This document shows, in pieces, positions 41,585-49,933 of a stretch of DNA of 64,000 nucleotides. The notes beneath the pieces were generated by a model. That model made no database searches and was not told the origin of the DNA. It worked only from the letters and a program-made list of their open reading frames with translations. The DNA is from Stutzerimonas stutzeri (GTDB lineage Bacteria > Pseudomonadota > Gammaproteobacteria > Pseudomonadales > Pseudomonadaceae), in assembly GCF_009789555.1 (NCBI RefSeq), contig NZ_CP046902.1, positions 3,922,001 through 3,986,000 of the forward strand, in the 5' to 3' direction. The first letter of the stretch is position 1, and every line of letters begins with the position of its first letter. The translations under genes and the position numbers were made by a program.

Positions 41585-42619
41585 ATGAGCAACACCTTAT
41601 TCAGCCTGGCCTTCGGCGTCGGCACACAGAATCGCCAGGGCAACTGGCTGGAAGTCTTCTATGCCCAGCCGCTGCTGCAGCCAGCCGGTGAACTGGTCGC
41701 GGCCATCGCCCCGCTGCTCGGTTACGAAGGTGGCAACCAGGCCATTGCCATCAGCACAACCCAAGCCGCGCAACTGGCCGACGCAGTCAAGCCGCTCGAC
41801 GCCGCGCAACACGCGCTGCTGACCCGTCTGGCCGAAAGCCAGCGCCCCCTGGTGGTCACCCTGCTCGCCGAAGACGCTGCGCTGACCTCGACGCCCGAGG
41901 CCTACCTCAAGCTGCACCTGCTCTCGCATCGACTGGTCAAACCCCACGGCCTGAACCTGACGGGGATTTTTCCACTGCTGCCCAACGTCGCCTGGACCAA
42001 CCAGGGCGCGGTGGATCTCGCCGAACTGGCCGAGCGCCAACTGGAAGCGCGCCTGAAGGGCTACCTGCTGGAAGTCATGTCCGTGGATAAATTCCCGAAG
42101 ATGACCGATTACGTGGTTCCGGCTGGCGTGCGCATCGCCGATAGCGCGCGTATCCGTCTTGGCGCCTACGTCGGTGAAGGCACCACGGTGATGCATGAAG
42201 GTTTCGTCAACTTCAACGCCGGCACCGAAGGCCCGGGCATGATCGAAGGCCGCGTCTCGGCTGGCGTGTTCGTCGGCAAGGGTTCGGACCTGGGCGGCGG
42301 TTGCTCGACCATGGGCACCTTGTCCGGCGGTGGCAATATCGTCATTTCGGTAGGCGAAGGCTGCCTGATCGGCGCCAATGCCGGCATCGGCATCCCGCTT
42401 GGCGACCGCAACACCGTCGAAGCCGGGCTCTACATCACTGCCGGAACCAAGGTGAATCTGCTCGACGAGCAGGGCGCACTGGTCAAGGTGGTCAAGGCTC
42501 GGGAACTGGCTGGACAGACCGACCTGCTGTTCCGCCGCAATTCGCAGAACGGCGCGGTGGAATGCAAGACCCACAAATCCGCAATCGAGCTGAACGAAGC
42601 GCTGCACGCGCACAACTGA
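41585..42619 (+). CDS. dapD: Tetrahydrodipicolinate N-succinyltransferase
   Basis: 344 residues, the long pseudomonad form. The left-handed beta-helix part contains repeated hexapeptides from about residue 180 (GVRIADSARIRLGAYVGEGT, GRVSAGVFVGKGSDLGGG, NAGIGIPLGD). It transfers succinyl from succinyl-CoA in the lysine/DAP pathway. The ribosome site GAGAAGGA precedes the ATG at 41585. Together with dapC before it and dapE after it, the succinylase branch is complete in this segment. Confidence 0.96.
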   Translation: MSNTLFSLAFGVGTQNRQGNWLEVFYAQPLLQPAGELVAAIAPLLGYEGGNQAIAISTTQAAQLADAVKPLDAAQHALLTRLAESQRPLVVTLLAEDAALTSTPEAYLKLHLLSHRLVKPHGLNLTGIFPLLPNVAWTNQGAVDLAELAERQLEARLKGYLLEVMSVDKFPKMTDYVVPAGVRIADSARIRLGAYVGEGTTVMHEGFVNFNAGTEGPGMIEGRVSAGVFVGKGSDLGGGCSTMGTLSGGGNIVISVGEGCLIGANAGIGIPLGDRNTVEAGLYITAGTKVNLLDEQGALVKVVKARELAGQTDLLFRRNSQNGAVECKTHKSAIELNEALHAHN

Positions 42620-42630
42620 CCGCTTGGCGG

Positions 42631-42692
42631 GTCGCCTGAGCGGAGGCTGGAAGCAGCAGCTCCGCTCTGGCTTCCCGCCTCCAGCTTCAGGC
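42631..42692. repeat. Imperfect inverted repeat resembling degenerate REP-like sequence
   Basis: GGCTGGAAGC, CTTCCCGCCTCC and CCAGCTTCAGG-type segments form an imperfect inverted repeat between dapD and csdA. Repeats built from GCTGGAAGC/GCTTCCAGC are common between genes in some pseudomonads. Only one copy was seen here, so the assignment is uncertain. Confidence 0.35.
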
Positions 42693-42700
42693 TTAACGCT

Positions 42701-43903
42701 ATGCTCTTGTCTCCTTGGCGTTCCGACTTCCCGGCCCTGGCCGTTCTTGAAGCTCAGGGCCAGACCTACCTCGACAGCGCGGCCACGGCGCAAAAGCCAC
42801 AGGCCCTGATCGATGCATTGACGGGTTACTACACCTGCGGCACCGCCAACGTGCACCGAGCGCAGCATCAACCGGCAGAGCGTGCGACCCGCGCCTTCGA
42901 GGATGCCCGAGTCAAGCTGGCGCGCTGGCTCAACGCAGCCTGCCCGACCGAACTCGTCTTCACCCGCGGCGCCACCGAGGCGCTCAACCTGCTGGCCTAT
43001 GGTCTGGAACCGCTGATCGAAGCGGATGACGAAATCGTCGTCAGCGCGCTGGAGCATCACGCCAACCTGTTGCCCTGGCAGCAACTGGCCAAGCGGCGCA
43101 ACGCCAAGCTGACGGTATTGCCGCTGGATGAACGCGGTGTCATCGATCTGGAGCAGGCCGCCCGTCTGATCGGCCCAAGGACCCGTTTGCTCGCTGTCAG
43201 CCAGCTGTCGAACGTGCTCGGCGCCTGGCAACCGCTCGCCGAGCTGTTGCCGCTGGCGAAGGCCCAAGGCGCCCTGACGGTCGTCGACGGCGCGCAAGGC
43301 GTGGTGCACGGTCGGCATGACATGCAGGCGCTGGGCTGCGATTTCTACGTGCTGTCCAGTCACAAGCTCTACGGCCCCGAGGGAGTCGGCGCACTCTATG
43401 GACGGGGTGAGTCGTTGCTCAAGCTCCGGCATTGGCAATTCGGCGGCGAAATGGTCCGCGTCGCCGACTTTCAACAGGCTGAATTCCACGCCGCCCCACT
43501 GGGTTTCGAAGCCGGTACGCCGCCAATCGGCGCCGTCATCGGCCTCGGCGCGACGCTCGACTACCTGTCCCGACTCGACGCCACGGCGGTGGCCGGCCAC
43601 GAACAGGCCCTGCACATGAAGCTCCTCGCCGGGCTCAGCGTTCGCGAAGGGGTTCGATTGCTGGGCGACCCGCAATTGGCACTGGCCAGCTTCAGCGTGG
43701 ACGGCGTCCACCACGGCGACCTGGCCCACCTGCTCACCGAACAAGGCATCGCCATACGCAGCGGAACCCATTGCGCGCAACCGCTGATGAAATCCCTCGG
43801 CGTCGAGGGCGCCGTGCGTGTATCCCTCGGGCTGTACAACGACGGAACGGACCTGGAGCGCTTCTTCGGTGCGCTGGATCAGGCCCTGGAACTCTTACGA
43901 TGA
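42701..43903 (+). CDS. csdA: Cysteine desulfurase CsdA (class V aminotransferase)
   Basis: 400 residues, PLP-dependent. The PLP Lys is in LSSHKLYGPEGVGALYG, the catalytic Cys in IRSGTHCAQPLMKSLG. It removes sulfur from cysteine as a persulfide and hands it to CsdE. The SufS-type alternative is less likely because csdE and tcdA (csdL) are adjacent and no suf genes are near. The ATG follows a weak ribosome site. It overlaps csdE by four bases (ATGA). Confidence 0.93.
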   Translation: MLLSPWRSDFPALAVLEAQGQTYLDSAATAQKPQALIDALTGYYTCGTANVHRAQHQPAERATRAFEDARVKLARWLNAACPTELVFTRGATEALNLLAYGLEPLIEADDEIVVSALEHHANLLPWQQLAKRRNAKLTVLPLDERGVIDLEQAARLIGPRTRLLAVSQLSNVLGAWQPLAELLPLAKAQGALTVVDGAQGVVHGRHDMQALGCDFYVLSSHKLYGPEGVGALYGRGESLLKLRHWQFGGEMVRVADFQQAEFHAAPLGFEAGTPPIGAVIGLGATLDYLSRLDATAVAGHEQALHMKLLAGLSVREGVRLLGDPQLALASFSVDGVHHGDLAHLLTEQGIAIRSGTHCAQPLMKSLGVEGAVRVSLGLYNDGTDLERFFGALDQALELLR

Positions 43904-44313
43904 ACGAACTGCCCGCCGCCGCCATCGAAACGCTGCAGCAGTTCCAGCAGGCCACCAGCTGGGAGCAGCGTGCGCGCCTGTTGATGCAGTGGGGCGATCG
44001 ACTGGAGGCGCTCAGCGACGCCGAACGCAACGACAACACACTGGTCCCCGGTTGCGAAAGCAGGCTCTGGCTGATCGGTGAGGCGCACGCTGACCGCTGG
44101 CATTTTCGCGGCACCAGCGAAGCGCGCCTGCTGCGCGGCTTGCTCGCGGCCCTGCTGGTGCGCGTCAACGGATTGCCGACGGCCGAGTTGCAGCGGCTGG
44201 ATGTGGCGCAGTGGTTCGCTCAGCTCGGGTTGTCGCGGCAACTGTCACCGTCACGGGCCAATGGAATGAATGCCGTGCTGCAACGAATGCGCGAGTTGGC
44301 TGCGGTCACCTGA
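43900..44313 (+). CDS. csdE: Sulfur acceptor protein CsdE (SufE family)
   Basis: 137 residues of the SufE fold. The persulfide-accepting Cys is in LVPGCESRLWLIGE. It accepts sulfur from CsdA and stimulates its activity. It is translationally coupled to csdA and convergent with tcdA, giving the CSD set csdA-csdE/tcdA known from E. coli as csdA-csdE-csdL. Confidence 0.93.
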   Translation: MNELPAAAIETLQQFQQATSWEQRARLLMQWGDRLEALSDAERNDNTLVPGCESRLWLIGEAHADRWHFRGTSEARLLRGLLAALLVRVNGLPTAELQRLDVAQWFAQLGLSRQLSPSRANGMNAVLQRMRELAAVT

Positions 44314-44343
44314 TCGAGCCGCAACCACCCGCAGCAGCAAGCG

Positions 44344-45150
44344 TCAGCCGCGCGTGCGCTCCGCCGGCCGTCTGGCACCGGCGACCAGTTTATCCACGGC
44401 ACGCGCTGCCGCCACCATGCCGAAACTGGCGGTGACCATCATCGCTGCACCGAAGCCGCCGGCACAGTCGAGTTTGACACCCTCCCCGACGAAGCCCTTG
44501 CTCTGGCAGACACTGCCATCCGGCTTGGGGTAACGCAGTTGCTCGGTGGAAAACACGCAGGGCACGCTGTAGGTGCGCCCCGGTGTTCGCGAAAAGTTGT
44601 ATTCGCGCCGCAGCAACGAGCGCACCTTCGCCGCCAGCGGATCGTTGAAGGTCTTGTTCAGGTCGGCGACCTGGATCTGCGTCGGGTCGACCTGCCCGCC
44701 CGCGCCGCCGGTGGCGATGATCTGAATCTTGCGCCGCTTGCACCAGGCGATCAGCGCCGCCTTAGCCGGCACGCTGTCAATGCAGTCGATGACGCAATCC
44801 ATCTGTTCGGTGATGTATTCGGCCATGGTCTCGCGGGTGACGAAATCGGCGATCGCGTGCACCACGCAGGCCGGATTGATGGCACGGATACGCGCGGCCA
44901 TCTCGTCCACCTTGGGCCTGCCCACCGCACCCTCGAGCGCATGAATCTGCCGGTTGGTATTGGTGATGCAGACATCGTCCAGATCGAACAGGCTGATTTC
45001 GCCAACGCCGCTGCGTGCCAGCGCCTCGGCCGCCCACGACCCGACGCCGCCGATACCGACCACAGCCACATGCGCCGCCGCCAGCCGCTCAAGGCCGACA
45101 GCACCGTAGAGACGTGCGATACCGCCGAAACGCTGATCATCGATAGACAT
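44344..45150 (-). CDS. tcdA: tRNA threonylcarbamoyladenosine dehydratase TcdA (CsdL)
   Basis: 268 residues, E1-like ATP-dependent family. VVGIGGVGSWAAEALARSG is the nucleotide-binding loop and DLDDVCITNTNRQIHALEG the following motif; ATGGAGGQVDPTQ is in the core. It cyclises t6A to ct6A at position 37 of ANN-reading tRNAs. CsdA and CsdE support this step in E. coli. It reads towards csdE and is divergent from dapE across 174 bp. Confidence 0.93.
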   Translation of the reverse strand: MSIDDQRFGGIARLYGAVGLERLAAAHVAVVGIGGVGSWAAEALARSGVGEISLFDLDDVCITNTNRQIHALEGAVGRPKVDEMAARIRAINPACVVHAIADFVTRETMAEYITEQMDCVIDCIDSVPAKAALIAWCKRRKIQIIATGGAGGQVDPTQIQVADLNKTFNDPLAAKVRSLLRREYNFSRTPGRTYSVPCVFSTEQLRYPKPDGSVCQSKGFVGEGVKLDCAGGFGAAMMVTASFGMVAAARAVDKLVAGARRPAERTRG

Positions 45151-45267
45151 GCCGACACCCCAGAAAAACGTCGGGCGATTATAAGGGCTTCACGCTTGTC
45201 CACACAGGGGCTGGCTGCTGCAGCCGATGCGCGTCAACCATCAGCCAGCGGCCACGCAAGCCACGGC

Positions 45268-45303
45268 AGAGCGCCGCTTTTGCTTTAATATGGCGCTCTT
45301 TTT
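45268..45303 (+). promoter_or_regulatory. Hairpin overlapping a probable dapE promoter
   Basis: AGAGCGCC and GGCGCTCT (45268-45275 with 45292-45299) flank a 16-base loop containing TTTAATAT, a likely -10 for dapE, and are followed by five T residues. It could be an operator or a start-proximal attenuator; placement right before dapE makes simple termination of an upstream gene unlikely. Confidence 0.35.
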
Positions 45304-45324
45304 CCCGCTTGTCTCGGAGCCGTG

Positions 45325-46473
45325 ATGACCGCCGCCGCCCTCTCTCCCACCCTCGAACTCGCCTGCGAGCTGATCAACCGGCCTTCGGTGACCCCGTTGG
45401 ACGAGGGCTGCCAGCAGTTGATGAGCGAACGCCTCGCGGCCTGCGGTTTCAGTGTCGAGCCGATGCACATCGAGGACGTGGAAAACTTCTGGGCGATTCG
45501 CGGCAACGACGGTCCGGTATTGTGCTTCGCCGGTCACACCGACGTAGTCCCCACCGGTCCGCTGCAAGCCTGGCAGAATCCGCCTTTCGCGGCGCGTATC
45601 GACGAGCACGGCATGCTCCACGGGCGTGGCGCAGCCGACATGAAAGGCAGCCTGGCGTCGATGATTATCGCGGTGGAACGTTTCACCACTGACCATCCGC
45701 AGCACAAGGGCCAGATCGCCTTTCTGATCACCAGCGACGAGGAAGGCCCGGCCCATCACGGCACCAAGGCGGTCGTCGAACGCTTGCGCGAGCGTGGCCA
45801 GCGGCTGGACTGGTGCATCGTCGGTGAGCCTTCGAGCACCACGCAGGTAGGCGATGTGGTGAAGAACGGCCGCCGGGGGTCGCTTGGCGGCACCCTGACC
45901 GTACGCGGCCAACAAGGGCATGTCGCCTATCCGCATCTGGCCAGGAATCCGATTCACCTTGCCGCCCCGGCCCTCGCCGAACTGGCCGCTGAACATTGGG
46001 ACGATGGCAACGCGTTCTTCCCCCCGACCAGCTTCCAGATTTCCAACCTGAATTCAGGCACTGGCGCCACCAATGTCATCCCCGGCACGCTGGAAGCGGT
46101 GTTCAATTTCCGCTTTTCCACCGAGTCCACGGTCGAAGGCTTGCAGCAGCGCACCGCGGCCATCCTCGACAAGCATGGCCTGGACTGGAGCGTAGACTGG
46201 GCGCTGTCCGGCCTGCCGTTTCTGACCGAGCCTGGCGAGTTGCTCGATGGCGTGGCCGCAGCGATCCGCCAGATCACCGGGCGCGAAACCACGCCGTCCA
46301 CCAGCGGCGGCACCTCCGATGGCCGCTTCATCGCCACCCTCGGCAGCCAGGTCGTCGAGCTTGGCCCTGTCAACGCCACCATTCATCAAGTCGACGAGCA
46401 CATCCTCGCCAGCGACCTCGATGTGCTGACTGAAATCTACTACCAGACCCTGGTCAACCTGCTCGCATGCTGA
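45325..46473 (+). CDS. dapE: Succinyl-diaminopimelate desuccinylase
   Basis: 382 residues of the M20 family with two zinc ions. LCFAGHTDVVPTG (His and Asp), MLHGRGAADMKGSLASM and ITSDEEGPAHHGT (catalytic Glu) are visible. It releases L,L-diaminopimelate from N-succinyl-DAP. ATG at 45325 was chosen; a GTG directly before it is possible. It overlaps rlmA by seven bases. Confidence 0.96.
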   Translation: MTAAALSPTLELACELINRPSVTPLDEGCQQLMSERLAACGFSVEPMHIEDVENFWAIRGNDGPVLCFAGHTDVVPTGPLQAWQNPPFAARIDEHGMLHGRGAADMKGSLASMIIAVERFTTDHPQHKGQIAFLITSDEEGPAHHGTKAVVERLRERGQRLDWCIVGEPSSTTQVGDVVKNGRRGSLGGTLTVRGQQGHVAYPHLARNPIHLAAPALAELAAEHWDDGNAFFPPTSFQISNLNSGTGATNVIPGTLEAVFNFRFSTESTVEGLQQRTAAILDKHGLDWSVDWALSGLPFLTEPGELLDGVAAAIRQITGRETTPSTSGGTSDGRFIATLGSQVVELGPVNATIHQVDEHILASDLDVLTEIYYQTLVNLLAC

Positions 46474-47276
46474 TCTGTCCCATCTGCCGTGACGCGCTGA
46501 GCGTGATCGATACTGGCGTCGCCTGCCCGGCCAACCACCGCTTCGACCGGGCACGCCAGGGGTATCTGAACCTGCTGCCGGTGCAACACAAGAACAGCCG
46601 CGACCCGGGCGACAATCTCGCCATGGTCGAGGCCCGTCGACGCTTTCTCGACGGCGGCCACTATGCGCCGCTGGCCGAGCGCCTGGCGCAGCTGGCGGCT
46701 GAGCGCTCGCCAAATAGCTGGCTGGATATCGGTTGCGGCGAAGGGTATTACACCGCGCAGATCGCCCAGGCGCTGCCGAATGCAGATGGCTACGCGCTGG
46801 ACATCTCGCGCGAGGCAGTCAAGCGCGCTTGCAAGCGCGCGCCGAGCCTGCAATGGCTGGTCGCGAGCATGGCCCGGATACCCTTGGCCGATGGCAGCTG
46901 CAATCTACTCGCCAGCGTATTCAGCCCGCTGGACTGGACCGAAGCCCGCCGCCTGTTACCCCCTGGAGGGGGCCTGCTGCGCATGGGGCCGACCCGTGAG
47001 CATCTGTGGGAACTGCGCGGCCTGCTGTACGACGAAGTACGCGACTATGACGATGAAAAGCATCTGTCGCTGATCCCTGACGATATGCATTTGGCACACA
47101 GCGAAACCCTGAGCTATGAGTTGCAATTGGACAGCGCCGAAGCGCGTGCCGATCTGCTGGCGATGACACCACATGGCTGGCGCGCCAGTGCCGAACGCAG
47201 GACTGCGGTGATCGACTCGCCACTCAAGGTTCGGGTTGCGATACGCTACGACTGGATTGAGCGTGACCAGCGGTAA
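46467..47276 (+). CDS. rlmA: 23S rRNA (guanine-745-N1)-methyltransferase
   Basis: 269 residues. The N-terminal zinc ribbon CPICRDALSVIDTGVACPAN is followed by FDRARQGYLNLLPVQHK, and the SAM-binding motif is WLDIGCGEGYYT. It methylates G745 in helix 35 of 23S rRNA. It overlaps dapE by seven bases, so both may be translated from one mRNA. Confidence 0.92.
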   Translation: MLICPICRDALSVIDTGVACPANHRFDRARQGYLNLLPVQHKNSRDPGDNLAMVEARRRFLDGGHYAPLAERLAQLAAERSPNSWLDIGCGEGYYTAQIAQALPNADGYALDISREAVKRACKRAPSLQWLVASMARIPLADGSCNLLASVFSPLDWTEARRLLPPGGGLLRMGPTREHLWELRGLLYDEVRDYDDEKHLSLIPDDMHLAHSETLSYELQLDSAEARADLLAMTPHGWRASAERRTAVIDSPLKVRVAIRYDWIERDQR

Positions 47277-47387
47277 GCTGCTGCAACCGGCAACATCGAC
47301 ACTGCACGCGTATCATCTGGCGCGGCCATCATGGCCTCGCCGGCTCATTTTCCAAGGCTGCAACCACCACCGACAAGGCCATCGCCC

Positions 47388-47759
47388 ATGCGTCAACCGG
47401 ACATCGAGATTTACCTCAGGGACGCCAGCCAGGACGCCGTCACCCAATGGCTGACCCGGGCAATCGGCCCCTGCACGCCTTGGCAACCCAAGGGCAAGAC
47501 GTTCAAATGCAAGGCTGGCGACATTCCGGTGACCTGGTTACCCAAAGCGGTCGGCAAATGGCACAGTCTGTTGCTTGAAAGCGACACCACCCCCTGGGAG
47601 GACGATGTCGCCTGCGCGCGCGCGGCTCACCAGACGCTGGGCGTAGAAATCCGCTGCGCACCGGGCGGCTGGCAGGAGGATGAATCTCTCGAAGATGCCG
47701 ATCGCTGGATCAGCATCAGCGAGCGCGGCGAAGCGGAGATCGTCTGGCATACGGACTGA
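47388..47759 (+). CDS. Protein of unknown function (123 aa)
   Basis: 123 residues starting MRQPDIEIYLRDASQDAVTQ, with two Cys at 29 and 41 and Trp-rich segments (VTWLPKAVGKWHSLLLESD). No signal or membrane segment. I recognise no family. It is 111 bp after rlmA on the same strand and convergent with the DUF1285 gene. The base composition and codon use look native. It could be a small metabolic or binding protein; no evidence allows a guess. Confidence 0.7.
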   Translation: MRQPDIEIYLRDASQDAVTQWLTRAIGPCTPWQPKGKTFKCKAGDIPVTWLPKAVGKWHSLLLESDTTPWEDDVACARAAHQTLGVEIRCAPGGWQEDESLEDADRWISISERGEAEIVWHTD

Positions 47760-47876
47760 GTGGCTGCACCGGATCGACGGTTTCAGCTCAGCGCTTACCG
47801 CTAGCCACAGCACCTTCCCCCGACGTCGACCGCGCAGAGACGCGCGATCGCCAGCGGATCGCTTTGCTTCGATCGG

Positions 47877-48443
47877 TTATTCGGCACGGCCAATCGGAAA
47901 GAATTGGCCATCGCTCCAGACCCCCAGCCAGCTACCGTCATCGAGCTCGCGCGGCACAGCCAGCTCCACCAGTTGATAGAAGACGTTGCGATGGATCAGC
48001 GCTTCGAGGTTGGCGCGTACATGCACATAGGGCGCCGGCTCCTGGCTGTCGGGATCGAATTCGACCCGCATCGGATGCTCCGGACCCGCTTCGGTTTCAT
48101 CGCCGACATTGGTGACGAAGCGAAGCACCTGCGCCTCGCCGCTGCCCTCGACCTTCAGCTCGACCGCCACGAAGGGGGCGTCATCGACCGTGATGCCAAC
48201 CTTCTCTACCGGAGTCACCAGAAAGTAATCGTCGCCGTCGCGCCGGATCACCGTGGAAAACAGCCGCACCATGGCAGGTCGTCCAATCGGCGTACCCATA
48301 TAGAACCAGCTGCCGTCGCGTGCGATCCGCATGTCGAGATCGCCACAGAACGGCGGGTTCCACAAATGCACGGGTGGCAAGCCCTTGTGCTCGGCTTTCG
48401 GAATCTGGCCCAGCAGATTCGCGGCTTTTCCAGAATCGCTCAT
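47877..48443 (-). CDS. DUF1285 protein
   Basis: 188 residues, predicted cytoplasmic. PPVHLWNPPFCGDLDMRIAR near the N-terminus and YVHVRANLEALIHRNVFYQL near the C-terminus are characteristic of DUF1285. Structures of the family resemble PH-like domains, but function is unknown. It follows the DUF4823 lipoprotein gene by 10 bp on the same strand, so they are probably one transcript, as I recall from other pseudomonads. Confidence 0.87.
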   Translation of the reverse strand: MSDSGKAANLLGQIPKAEHKGLPPVHLWNPPFCGDLDMRIARDGSWFYMGTPIGRPAMVRLFSTVIRRDGDDYFLVTPVEKVGITVDDAPFVAVELKVEGSGEAQVLRFVTNVGDETEAGPEHPMRVEFDPDSQEPAPYVHVRANLEALIHRNVFYQLVELAVPRELDDGSWLGVWSDGQFFPIGRAE

Positions 48444-48453
48444 GTGCGCTCCT

Positions 48454-49056
48454 TTAGCGACCGAGCCCTGTCAGCCGCCGGGCGTAGTCGCGCAAGGGCG
48501 GTCCCAACAAGGCCTGAGGCGTCGCGTCATAAATGTTCAGCAACCCGCCGCGGCTGCGAATCCGTGCCGTATCGACCAGATACCGATTCCCGGTCTCGAT
48601 CAGCATCAGCTGAACCACACTGGTGTCGACCCCTAGCCGGTCGAGCGCACGCTGATCGTTGAGTTCGTCGAAACTGCCGATGCGGTCGTCTGCCGCGGCA
48701 AAACGCGTGTACAACAAGTAATGGGCACCAACAGCCGTCGCCTGGTTCAACGCTTCTTCCAAACCGGCCGGTTCCGGTGCGCGACGAACAAGCGGAAAGT
48801 ATTCGACAAAGCCTTTGAACGTCTCTTCCGCCACCACGTTCGGCCGCGGATAAGCATTGCCGGGAGGCACGAAATGCCCCTGGGCGATGTAGATGAAGGA
48901 GTCAGGCTGCAGACGCCACGACGCGGACCTTCGGGTCTCGCTGTGATCGAGGACACCCGCGTCTCGCAATTGATAACGGGTGCCCTCGGCCATGTCACTG
49001 ATTTGCATGCACCCGCTCAGTACCAGCGCGGCTGCGATAAGGCTGAGGCTCTTCAT
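48454..49056 (-). CDS. DUF4823 lipoprotein
   Basis: 200 residues. MKSLSLIAAALVLSG followed by Cys16 is a lipobox with Met at +2. The body contains SFIYIAQGHFVPPGNAYPRP and TSVVQLMLIETGNRYLVDTA typical of DUF4823. It is a probable outer membrane lipoprotein of unknown role. It is upstream of the DUF1285 gene; 185 bp separate it from the TetR gene. Confidence 0.87.
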   Translation of the reverse strand: MKSLSLIAAALVLSGCMQISDMAEGTRYQLRDAGVLDHSETRRSASWRLQPDSFIYIAQGHFVPPGNAYPRPNVVAEETFKGFVEYFPLVRRAPEPAGLEEALNQATAVGAHYLLYTRFAAADDRIGSFDELNDQRALDRLGVDTSVVQLMLIETGNRYLVDTARIRSRGGLLNIYDATPQALLGPPLRDYARRLTGLGR

Positions 49057-49241
49057 TTGTGCTCCTGCTGCTGACGGAAAACCGGCGTATAGCGAAGCAA
49101 TGCAGCAAACAAGCCAGCTCTGCGTACACCTGCATGACAGGTCGCGCTGCGGCCGTTGCCGATACCGGAATCGGGCCGCGCGATCATTGCCAGCCGCGCC
49201 CCATCGCGAGGCGCACCCGCGTTGCCAGGCGTGACGATCTG

Positions 49242-49862
49242 TCAGTCGCGCTTGCGCTTGTTGCCCATGCGCACGCCAATGTCCATCAGGAATTGGAAGA
49301 AGCCTTCCTGATCCTCCAGCACATTGCTCCAGAACGGCGAGTGATACAGCGCCACCGCGCCGTGGACCAGGGCCCAGGCTGCGCAGTAGTGGAAATACGG
49401 CGGCACGTCTTCAAGCTTGCCTTCGGCAATACGACCCTTGATCAGTTGGGTCAGATGATCGAAGTTGGACGCGCGGATCCGATGAAGCTCCTCGACCATG
49501 TCCGGCACCTGGTTGCCCTTGACGACCTTTTCTTCGAGGCGATCGAACAGGCGATAGCGCTGCGGGTCACGCATCCGGAACTCGAAATAGGCGCGCGAGA
49601 GCGCCTCCTTGTCCTGGTCGAGGCTGGGTGAATGCAGCAATTCATTCAGGTCCCGCTCGTAGTCGAGCATAAGCCGCAGGTAAATCTCGGCCTTGGATTT
49701 GAAGTGCTTGTAGATCGTGCCTTTGCCGATGCCCACCCTGTCGGCGATCATCTCGACCGTGACACTGTCTTCTCCTTGATCGAGGAACAGCTGGAGCGCT
49801 GTATCTAGAATTTCTTGCTCGCGACGGCGAAATTCGCGGACCTTCCGAGGTTCATTCTGCAT
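49242..49862 (-). CDS. TetR-family transcriptional regulator
   Basis: 206 residues. The N-terminal helix-turn-helix reads SVTVEMIADRVGIGKGTIYK, then HFKSKAEIYLRLMLDY; the C-terminal ligand domain is helical (about 70-200). The start MQNEPRKVREFRRRE at 49862 was chosen by family similarity. It is divergent from a class V aminotransferase gene and a palindrome in the 71-bp gap overlaps a possible -10, suggesting it controls itself and probably its neighbour. The ligand is unknown. Confidence 0.9.
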   Translation of the reverse strand: MQNEPRKVREFRRREQEILDTALQLFLDQGEDSVTVEMIADRVGIGKGTIYKHFKSKAEIYLRLMLDYERDLNELLHSPSLDQDKEALSRAYFEFRMRDPQRYRLFDRLEEKVVKGNQVPDMVEELHRIRASNFDHLTQLIKGRIAEGKLEDVPPYFHYCAAWALVHGAVALYHSPFWSNVLEDQEGFFQFLMDIGVRMGNKRKRD

Positions 49863-49887
49863 AAGAGGCTGCGGCGTGGAATCGAAG

Positions 49888-49907
49888 CAGATGATTATGC
49901 CCATCTG
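49888..49907. promoter_or_regulatory. Candidate operator of the TetR regulator
   Basis: CAGATG and CATCTG (49888-49893 and 49902-49907) form a perfect inverted repeat around an 8-bp spacer. The spacer holds CATAAT on the minus strand, a possible -10 of the TetR gene. Size and position suit TetR-type binding. Confidence 0.5.
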
Positions 49908-49933
49908 GTCAGAAAATGCACGGAACATCTCTC

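Noticed and set aside
41597..43780. Very long open frame on the minus strand across dapD and csdA
   Set aside because: It is antisense to two certain genes, has no ribosome site or family motif, and is expected at this GC content.
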